Source: Cycloclasticus sp.
GTDB taxonomy: Bacteria; Pseudomonadota; Gammaproteobacteria; Methylococcales; Cycloclasticaceae
Direction of reading: 5' to 3'
Assembly (NCBI GenBank): GCA_012959695.1
Contig: DUCS01000001.1
Span: 1-50,178 of the forward strand
DNA length: 50,178 nt
Numbering within the stretch: position 1 is the first letter of the stretch; every line of letters begins with the position of its first letter. A model generated the notes under the pieces. It searched no databases and was not told the DNA's origin. It saw nothing but the letters and a program-made list of their open reading frames with translations. The position numbers and the translations under genes were made by a program. Shown here one piece after another: positions 1 to 6,124 of the stretch.

Positions 1-84
1 GGGTTTTTTATGAAATAATAAAATACAAACCGTCAGAAAAACCGTCAATTAAGTTTTGCTACATCACTTCGTCTAAATGGATTA

Positions 85-134
85 AGGGACTCATAATCCC
101 TTTGTCCGCGGTTCAAGTCCGTGCAGGCCCACCA
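85..134 (+). pseudogene. 3' half of tRNA-Ile2(CAT), probable attachment-site scar
   Basis: A complete anticodon arm (stem 85-89/97-101, loop 90-96, anticodon CAT at 92-94), variable loop, T-arm (107-123 with a TTCAAGT loop) and a 3' acceptor strand ending in CCA at 134 are visible. The anticodon arm resembles the lysidine-modified tRNA-Ile2 of gammaproteobacteria. The acceptor strand CAGGCCC would need GGGCCTG upstream, and this is absent. The preceding bases also do not form a D-arm that pairs. It is therefore a 3' tRNA fragment, as left where an element recombined into a tRNA gene. Confidence 0.75.
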
Positions 135-143
135 TCTAAAAGT

Positions 144-179
144 AGCCTCAATTCCCTATGCGGGGGTTGGGGCTTTTTT
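144..179 (+). terminator. Rho-independent terminator after tRNA fragment
   Basis: An imperfect GC-rich hairpin (AGCC-CAA-CCC side at 144-156, GGG-TTG-GGGCT side at 162-174) is followed by a run of six T. It lies 10 nt after the tRNA CCA, where a terminator for the original tRNA transcript would sit. Confidence 0.7.
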
Positions 180-393
180 GTGGTAGCCAGCACCTACCCA
201 TTACGATTCAGCTATGGTTAATTTTAGAATGATATAAACGCTTTGTAGAAACTTAAAGCGAAAAAGCGATGCGACAAAATCACAGAGCACTCACAAAAAT
301 TCTCTCGGGTTGATTCCAAGTCTGTTTAATAACGACATTCCCAAGAATTTCAGACATCTGTTCATCGGTATGTTAATAAGCATGCAAAACTGA
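180..393. other. Non-coding stretch with possible IS end
   Basis: I see no credible gene here. Near its right end (about 373-405) the bases reading AAAACTGACCCACTTT resemble terminal repeats seen in IS21-family elements, recalled from general knowledge and not checked. The EAL reading frame is interrupted by a TGA at 391-393, so this junction is where the upstream part of the EAL gene was lost. Confidence 0.35.
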
Positions 394-771
394 CCCACTT
401 TAGGGAATCAGGCGGTTACTATTGAGCGAATACGCGACCTTCGTGAGGTTGGTTTTTTAATCTCCATTGATGATTTTGGTACAGGCTATTCTTCATTAAA
501 CTATTTGAAAAACTTGCCTTTTGATCAGCTCAAAATTGATAGATCGTATATTCAAGGGATTGCCCAAAATGATAGCGACGCTGCGATTGTCAATATGATT
601 ATCAGTATGACGCATCACTTAGGTGCTAAATTAATTGCCGAGGGCGGGGAGACACAAGAACAACTGGATTACCTGCTTGAGAATGGTTGTAATGAATACC
701 AAGGCTACTTTTTCAGTAAGCCGCTGCCCGCTGATCAGTTCGTTACTTACGTGGAAAGTTTGGCAACGTAG
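394..771 (+). pseudogene. EAL-domain (c-di-GMP phosphodiesterase) C-terminal fragment
   Basis: The translated segment contains the EAL-family signature DDFGTGYSSL (from about 469), then LKIDRSYI, an AEGGET segment matching the family's AEGVET, and an ending like QGYFFSKPLPADQF. These are the second half of an EAL domain. The EAL motif itself and any GGDEF, PAS or membrane parts are missing, because the frame hits TGA at 391-393 and nothing EAL-like precedes it. An ATG at 505 could start an 88-residue peptide, but it would lack the catalytic DDFGTG residues. I regard it as a 5'-truncated remnant, probably left by an insertion or recombination near the tRNA-Ile scar. Confidence 0.8.
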
Positions 772-847
772 AGCGAGGTTATTTCAGCTTGTTTATGTTC
801 ATTTTACTTGACCTTTAATGTAAGGCTAATACAATACCCACCACAAA

Positions 848-924
848 GCGCCAGTAGCTCAGCTGGATAGAGTACTCGGCTACGAACCGAGCGGTCAGGG
901 GTTCGAATCCCTTCTGGCGCACCA
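848..924 (+). tRNA. tRNA-Arg(ACG)
   Basis: A 77-nt cloverleaf: acceptor GCGCCAG/CTGGCGC, anticodon stem CTCGG/CCGAG with loop CTACGAA giving anticodon ACG (inosine-modified in bacteria, reading CGU/CGC/CGA), T-loop TTCGAAT and an encoded CCA. Confidence 0.97.
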
Positions 925-968
925 TACAAACAATAAAACCTGCTTTGGCAGGTTTTATTGTTTGTATG
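923..968 (+). terminator. Perfect 21-bp hairpin after tRNA-Arg
   Basis: The arms 923-943 and 948-968 are exact reverse complements around a 4-nt TTTG loop. The left arm begins inside the tRNA's encoded CCA. The stem includes TTTTATTG on its 3' arm, so it probably works as a terminator for the tRNA-Arg transcript, possibly in both directions. Confidence 0.75.
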
Positions 969-1003
969 GGTTAAAAGGTTGGGAAGTTTAGTGTTAATAA
1001 ATA

Positions 1004-1031
1004 TTGCACCGCAATAAAAACTATGTATAAT
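1004..1031 (+). promoter_or_regulatory. Sigma70 promoter for phasin gene
   Basis: TTGCAC (1004-1009), a 16-bp spacer and a consensus TATAAT (1026-1031) lie about 47 nt before the phasin start. An AAGGA ribosome site is at 1067-1071. Confidence 0.7.
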
Positions 1032-1077
1032 GCGCTGCAACAAAACAATATTTATTAATTAACTAAAAGGATATATC

Positions 1078-1428
1078 ATGTTAAACAATCTAGAATTATT
1101 ATTGGCACCTGCTAAAAAATTAGCTGAGCTAAACAAAGCACAAATCGAAAAAGCAATGGCTACACAACAAGCTGCTGCTAAAGAATATGTAGCTTTAACT
1201 GAAGCGCGCATCAAAGCTGCTACAGCAATTAAAGACGTTGCTGGTTTAAACGCATTCGTTAAAGACCAAGTTGAATTGGCTAAAAGTAGTTTAGAAAAAG
1301 TACAAGCTGACAACAAAGCATTAGTTGAAGACGTTAAAGCTTACAATGAAGAAGTGATTAAACTTGTTCAAGACAGCGGCACTGTTGTTACTAAAGAAAT
1401 TAAAAAAGTAATAAAAAAAGCAGCGTAA
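1078..1428 (+). CDS. Phasin family protein
   Basis: A 116-residue soluble protein, almost wholly helical, rich in Ala, Lys and Glu, with no cysteine, signal peptide or membrane segment. The opening MLNNLELLLAPAKKLAEL and the amphipathic helices fit the phasin_2 family: small proteins that coat polyhydroxyalkanoate granules or act as general helical chaperone-like proteins. AAGGA lies 6 nt before ATG. It is a single-gene unit with its own consensus promoter and a strong terminator, so it is likely abundant. No PHA synthase, depolymerase or other granule gene is in the window, so the granule role is inferred from the family only. Confidence 0.75.
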   Translation: MLNNLELLLAPAKKLAELNKAQIEKAMATQQAAAKEYVALTEARIKAATAIKDVAGLNAFVKDQVELAKSSLEKVQADNKALVEDVKAYNEEVIKLVQDSGTVVTKEIKKVIKKAA

Positions 1429-1452
1429 GCTAGCTTAAAATAAGCTGTAAGC

Positions 1453-1488
1453 AAAAAAGCCGCTGCCTAAAAAGGTAGCGGCTTTTTT
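1453..1488 (+). terminator. Terminator after phasin gene
   Basis: Stem AAAAAAGCCGCTGCC / GGTAGCGGCTTTTTT (one G-T pair) around a short A-rich loop, ending in six T, 25 nt after the phasin stop. Confidence 0.93.
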
Positions 1489-1606
1489 GTGCCTGCGTTT
1501 TAACTTATGTGGATTTTTTATATGTATTAATTGATGTTACTCATTCAATTAATAAGCTAACGAGTTGATATTTCAAGCAATTTTTCAGATTCAGATGAAT
1601 TGATTC

Positions 1607-1655
1607 GCATACTATATGTGGTTGTTTTAAAAATAAACAACACATCATGTTGTGT
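1607..1655 (+). promoter_or_regulatory. Tandem NrdR-box-like palindromes
   Basis: Two 16-bp imperfect palindromes, GCATACTATATGTGGT (1607-1622) and ACACATCATGTTGTGT (1640-1655), start 33 bp apart, about three helical turns. NrdR, the ATP/dATP-sensing repressor of ribonucleotide reductase genes, binds paired 16-bp boxes (ACAC..AT..GTGT type) with helical phasing. The second box overlaps the likely -35 of the nrdJ promoter. The match is partial, so this is a good candidate but not proof. Confidence 0.55.
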
Positions 1656-1676
1656 TTTTATCGATTTTCTTATAAT
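1650..1676 (+). promoter_or_regulatory. Probable nrdJ promoter
   Basis: A consensus TATAAT at 1671-1676 with TTGTGT at 1650-1655 (15-bp spacer) lies 67 nt before the nrdJa start. The -35 lies within the second NrdR-like palindrome. Confidence 0.5.
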
Positions 1677-1743
1677 CTAACGTAATAGGGAGAATGGGGT
1701 TTTACCTCGAATAAAAATAAATAACAGGACGCAAAGGGGACGC

Positions 1744-3897
1744 ATGAGCACAGTAAATTTAAAAGTCATTAAATCTAAGCAGGCTGAGATTGAATTTCAA
1801 TCGGCATCAATGGATATTTGGGATAAGAAGTATTGCCTGAAAAGACAAGATGGCTCGGCAGTAGATGCAAATATTGAGGAAACATATCACCGTGTAGCGA
1901 CTGCTATTGCAGAGGTTGAAGAAACGACGGATAAAAAGGAATATTGGCACGATCAATTTGTTTGGGCTTTAAAGCACGGTGCTATTCCAGCGGGTCGGAT
2001 TATTTCAAATGCGGGTGCAAGTGCCTATAAACCAGCGACGTCTACAATTAACTGTACGGTATCGGGTTCAATCACCGATTCTATGGACGATATTCTTGGT
2101 AAAACACATGAAGCCGGCTTAACGCTAAAAGCGGGTTGCGGTATTGGCTACGAATTTTCAACATTACGCCCTAAAGGTGCTTATGTATCTGGCGCGGGTG
2201 CTAATACGTCGGGTCCATTGTCGTTCATGGATATTTTCGACAAGATGTGTTTCACCGTTTCATCAGCCGGTGGCCGCCGTGGCGCCCAAATGGCAACGTT
2301 TGATGTGTCTCACCCAGATGTACGTGATTTTGTTCGTGTGAAACGTGAAGATGGCCGCTTACGCCAATTTAACCTATCACTACTGATTACCGATGATTTT
2401 GTGCAAGCAGTGAAAGACGATGCAGATTGGCCGTTAGTGTTCCCTATGTCAGCTAAAGAGGTGGCCAGCGGTGACGTTGATCTAAACGACGCGAATTCAG
2501 TGGTTTGGCGCGAATGGCCGGTAACCGACGGTTATCAAGTTAATGATGAAGGGCTGGTTGCTTGCCGTATTTACAATACGATTAAAGCGCAACGTTTATG
2601 GGAAACCATCATGGCGTCTACCTACGATTACGCAGAGCCTGGCTTTATCCTTATTGATAAAGTAAATGAAATGAACAATAACTGGTTTTGCGAAAATATT
2701 CGTGCGACTAACCCGTGTGGTGAGCAGCCTTTACCACCGTATGGCTCATGCTTATTAGGGTCAATTAATTTAACAAAATTCGTTATAGACCCCTTTACGA
2801 AAAAAGCATCGTTTGATTGGGATAAGTTCCGCCAGACGGTCGGTATTTTTACTCGTATGCTTGATAACGTGGTTGAAATCAACGGCCTACCGTTAGAAAA
2901 GCAACGTGAAGCGATTGAGCACAAACGCCGTCACGGTATGGGCTTTTTAGGTTTAGGTTCAACCTTAACCATGATGGGTATCCCTTACGGCGAACAAAAG
3001 TCGGTTGATTTCACCGAAGAAGTGAGCAAGCAACTAGCCGTCACAGGCTGGGAAGCGGGACTTGAACTTGCGAAAGAAAAAGGCGCTGCACCGATTATGG
3101 ATGAAGACTTTGAAGTAACCGGCGACATGTTGCGTAAACGCCCTGAAATGGTGACAGATGGCTACGAATTAGGTGACAAGATTAAAGGTAGAATTTTGCA
3201 TGCGAGATACAGCCGTTATATGCAACAAATTGCTTCAGTGGCGCCGGAATTAGTAGAAAAACTCGCTGAAACAGGTGCGCGCTTCACCCATCACAGCTCT
3301 ATCGCGCCAACGGGTACTATCTCTTTATCATTGGCTAATAACGCTAGCAACGGCATTGAGCCAAGCTTTGCTCACCATTACGCACGTAACGTAATCCGTG
3401 AAGGGCGTAACGCGAAAGAGAAAATAGATGTCTTCTCGTTTGAGTTATTGGCGTATCGGACGTTGATTAACGAAAAAGCGATGCCGTATTCCGACGTAGC
3501 GAACGAGAAGTTACCAGATTATTTTGTAACGGCTGAAACAATTTCGCCAAAACAACACGTGGATATTCAAGCTGCAGCACAAAAATGGATTGATTCATCC
3601 ATTTCAAAAACTGCAAATGTACCAACGGATTTTCCATTCGAAGAATTTAAAGACATTTATCTTTACGCGCATGAAAAAGGACTGAAAGGCTGTACTACAT
3701 TCCGTTTTAACCCAGATGTGTTCCAAGGCGTATTGGTAAAAGAGTCAGATTTAGAAAACACAACGTACCGTTTCACACTCGAAGATGGCTCAGCGCTTGA
3801 AGCGAAAGGTAATGAAATGGTTGAATACGAAGGAGAGTCACATACCGCCGCTAACCTGTACGATGCCTTAAAAGAAGGCTACTACGGTAAATTTTAA
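1744..3897 (+). CDS. nrdJa: Class II (adenosylcobalamin) ribonucleotide reductase, large part NrdJa
   Basis: Reduces ribonucleotides to deoxyribonucleotides for DNA synthesis with a cobalamin-derived radical, so it works with or without oxygen. Visible in the 717 residues: STINCTVSG with Cys104 (first redox cysteine), the reductase signature ATNPCGEQPLPPYGSCLLG with Cys325 and Glu327 (radical site), HHSSIAPTGTISL near 520, and a C-terminal GCTTFRFNP segment. The redox tail cysteines usual at a reductase C-terminus are missing here and appear instead in the next gene. This matches the split NrdJa/NrdJb arrangement known in Pseudomonas. The ATG is preceded by a purine-rich AAAGGGGA. Regulation by NrdR is suggested by the palindromes upstream. 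Confidence 0.93.
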   Translation: MSTVNLKVIKSKQAEIEFQSASMDIWDKKYCLKRQDGSAVDANIEETYHRVATAIAEVEETTDKKEYWHDQFVWALKHGAIPAGRIISNAGASAYKPATSTINCTVSGSITDSMDDILGKTHEAGLTLKAGCGIGYEFSTLRPKGAYVSGAGANTSGPLSFMDIFDKMCFTVSSAGGRRGAQMATFDVSHPDVRDFVRVKREDGRLRQFNLSLLITDDFVQAVKDDADWPLVFPMSAKEVASGDVDLNDANSVVWREWPVTDGYQVNDEGLVACRIYNTIKAQRLWETIMASTYDYAEPGFILIDKVNEMNNNWFCENIRATNPCGEQPLPPYGSCLLGSINLTKFVIDPFTKKASFDWDKFRQTVGIFTRMLDNVVEINGLPLEKQREAIEHKRRHGMGFLGLGSTLTMMGIPYGEQKSVDFTEEVSKQLAVTGWEAGLELAKEKGAAPIMDEDFEVTGDMLRKRPEMVTDGYELGDKIKGRILHARYSRYMQQIASVAPELVEKLAETGARFTHHSSIAPTGTISLSLANNASNGIEPSFAHHYARNVIREGRNAKEKIDVFSFELLAYRTLINEKAMPYSDVANEKLPDYFVTAETISPKQHVDIQAAAQKWIDSSISKTANVPTDFPFEEFKDIYLYAHEKGLKGCTTFRFNPDVFQGVLVKESDLENTTYRFTLEDGSALEAKGNEMVEYEGESHTAANLYDALKEGYYGKF

Positions 3898-3927
3898 TTC
3901 AGCGGTTAAAGACGAGGAGACAAAACA

Positions 3928-4641
3928 ATGACACACAAAATATCACAAAATATCACCAGTTATGAAGTGGTGAAACAAGAAGACGAGTCAACAGAAGAAA
4001 TAGTCGCAGCAGTTGATGAGTTTAAAAAAAGCAATGTAATTCAAATGCACGAAAGCCTTGCAAGGCCAGAAATGTTATTGGGTTCAACCTATAAAATAAA
4101 AACACCGTTATCCGAGCACTCGCTGTACATCACGATTAATGATTTAGTGCTAAACCAAGATACAGAGCACGAACAACGCCGCCCATTTGAAGTGTTTATT
4201 AACTCTAAAAACATGGATCACTTTCAATGGATAGTTGCGCTAACCCGCATTATGTCAGCCGTCTTCAGAAAGGGTGGTGATATTACTTTCCTAGTGGAAG
4301 AGCTGCGTTCTGTGTTTGACCCAAGCGGTGGTTATTTCAAAAAAGGCGGTAAGTTTATGCCATCATTGGTGGCAGAAATTGGCGACGTCGTTGAATCACA
4401 TCTGAAAATGATTGGCATGATAAAAACTGAAGAAATCAGTGAGCATCAACAAAAAATTATGGATGAGAAACGCGCCCAATTTGAAGCAGATAAAAAACCA
4501 AAAGAACCTGAAGCTGATGCTGAAGAGGCAAGTGCATTTCCAGAAGGCTCACAGTTATGCACCAAGTGTAATACCAAAGCGATGATAAAAATGGACGGCT
4601 GTATGACGTGTTTGAATTGTGGAGATAGTAAGTGTGGGTAG
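3928..4641 (+). CDS. nrdJb: Class II ribonucleotide reductase, small part NrdJb
   Basis: A 237-residue protein 30 nt after nrdJa, with a GAGGAG ribosome site. The body (about 60-165, with ITINDLV, RPFEVFINSKN and FDPSGGYFKKGG) resembles the C-terminal domain fused to longer cobalamin-dependent reductases and TSCPD-type domains. The end holds six cysteines, C211, C214, C225, C228, C231 and C236, in the pattern CxxC-x10-CxxCxxC-x4-C. These would supply zinc binding and the redox-active tail that re-reduces the NrdJa active site. A charged, Glu/Lys-rich linker (about 150-200) separates the two parts. It presumably forms a complex with NrdJa, as reported for the split Pseudomonas enzyme. Confidence 0.88.
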   Translation: MTHKISQNITSYEVVKQEDESTEEIVAAVDEFKKSNVIQMHESLARPEMLLGSTYKIKTPLSEHSLYITINDLVLNQDTEHEQRRPFEVFINSKNMDHFQWIVALTRIMSAVFRKGGDITFLVEELRSVFDPSGGYFKKGGKFMPSLVAEIGDVVESHLKMIGMIKTEEISEHQQKIMDEKRAQFEADKKPKEPEADAEEASAFPEGSQLCTKCNTKAMIKMDGCMTCLNCGDSKCG

Positions 4642-4846
4642 AGCTTGTTTGTATTTGTAAATAGATTGACTTTAAGAATACGTTCAAAACAAATTCTTCT
4701 TAGGAATATTTCGCAGCTTACGAATTGATAATTCGAATTTGCCTACCAACTTAAATGCTAAAAGCTTAGGCACAAAGGAAGTCGGTTCAGACTCGATTAG
4801 TTCATTTAATTAAAGGTTATTGCTGCCTCAATTAAGGAAAATGACG

Positions 4847-5899
4847 ATGGCTAGTTTATTTGATCCAATAAAAATCGGCGCACTTAATTTGTCTAATCGG
4901 CTTATTATGGCGCCACTTACCCGTTGCCGTTCAGGCAGTAGCCGTGTTCCTAATGATTTAATGGTGGAATATTACACGCAGCGCAGTACAGCAGGGTTGA
5001 TTATAAGCGAAGCCACTGCTGTAACACCTATGGGTATTGGCTATGCAGATACGCCAGGTATTTGGTCTGATGAGCAAGTTGACGGCTGGAAAAAAATTAC
5101 GGATGCGGTGCATACAGCAGGCGGCAGAATAGTTATGCAGCTATGGCATGTTGGGCGTGTGTCTGACCCAACGTTTTTGGATGGACAGCAACCAATAGCG
5201 CCCAGTGCCATTCCGCTTAAAGGCCACGTTAGTTTAGTACGCCCTGAAAAACCGTATGTAACACCACGTGCATTGGAGCTTGGTGAAATTAAAGAGGTGG
5301 TCGAGCAGTTTCGTAAAGGTGCTGACAATGCAAAAAAAGCAGGATTTGATGGCGTGGAAATTCACGGTGCGAATGGGTATTTGCTTGATCAGTTCCTGCA
5401 GGATAGTACCAATCATAGAACGGATAATTATGGCGGGAGCATAGAAAACCGTGCCAGGTTCATGTTGGAGGTGACAGATGCTGTTATTTCTGTATGGGGT
5501 GCGGACAGAGTGGGTATGCACTTAGCACCAAAAGGAGATGCTCACGATATGGGCGATTCTGATTTGCTGAGTACATTTACTTACGTTGCAACAGAACTTG
5601 GCAAACGCAAACTTGCCTTTATTTGCGCACGTGAAGCAAGCGGTGACGGATGGTTTGGACCTAAATTAAAAGCAGCTTTTGGTGGTGTTTATATTGCCAA
5701 TCAAGGCTTAACAAAGGACAGCGCGAATTCTATATTAGAAGCAAAAGAAGCGGATGCAGTTGCTTTTGGGCAGCTGTATATTGCGAACCCAGATTTGCTA
5801 TACAGGTTTAAGACTAATGCACCATTAAATGAACCAGACGCTGCAACTTTTTATGCATTTACAAATAAAGGGTATACGGATTACCCGGTGCTAAGTTAA
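4847..5899 (+). CDS. Old yellow enzyme family NADH:flavin oxidoreductase (NemA-like)
   Basis: An FMN-dependent TIM-barrel reductase of activated alkenes (enones, N-ethylmaleimide, nitro compounds), cytoplasmic. Seen: the start MASLFDPIKIG and LIMAPLTRCR, LWHVGRVS at 99-106, His173 and Asn176 in EIHGANGYLLDQF (substrate carbonyl ligands), NYGGSIENRARF at 194, and FGQLYIANPDL near the end. Start chosen at ATG 4847 because an AAGGA at 4834-4838 is correctly spaced and the family begins here; a TTG at 4820 would add nine residues. Oddity: where relatives read VGxRLSP (Arg near FMN), this reads VGMHLAP (His225). The physiological substrate is unknown. Confidence 0.9.
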   Translation: MASLFDPIKIGALNLSNRLIMAPLTRCRSGSSRVPNDLMVEYYTQRSTAGLIISEATAVTPMGIGYADTPGIWSDEQVDGWKKITDAVHTAGGRIVMQLWHVGRVSDPTFLDGQQPIAPSAIPLKGHVSLVRPEKPYVTPRALELGEIKEVVEQFRKGADNAKKAGFDGVEIHGANGYLLDQFLQDSTNHRTDNYGGSIENRARFMLEVTDAVISVWGADRVGMHLAPKGDAHDMGDSDLLSTFTYVATELGKRKLAFICAREASGDGWFGPKLKAAFGGVYIANQGLTKDSANSILEAKEADAVAFGQLYIANPDLLYRFKTNAPLNEPDAATFYAFTNKGYTDYPVLS

Positions 5900-6124
5900 A
5901 CAGGGACAGACCACGGCTTCCATCCTGTGAGAGGTTATTTCAGCCTAAACGGTCATAAAGCCGTCGCGCCTGAGGCTCCCAATAAATCCCTTGGTGCATA
6001 CCAAATTTAACTCCCCTCCATTTATTTGAAGCGTAAAACTTGCCTATGCCTGACATGCGTGTAGTGAGGGTTGTTCTGAGCATGTTTGTAACTTTACAGG
6101 CTATTTACTGTCACACCTTAATAG
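5900..6124. other. Intergenic region with possible mobile-element remnant
   Basis: No gene is seen. It opens with ACAGGGACAGACCACG, wording I associate with flanks of REP-associated (Y1/IS200-like) transposase genes. No transposase is present, so at most this is a remnant. No clear promoter for the following ATPase was found. Confidence 0.3.

Noticed and set aside
804-1043. 79-residue minus-strand reading frame
   Set aside because: It runs antisense through tRNA-Arg and its hairpin; composition and position are not those of a gene.
1489-1743. Cobalamin riboswitch before nrdJa
   Set aside because: I saw no B12-box-like or multi-stem structure; paired NrdR-like boxes explain the region better.
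774-5943. 14-bp identity GAGGTTATTTCAGC near 775 and 5931
   Set aside because: A match of this length is expected a few times by chance in 50 kb; flanks do not match.
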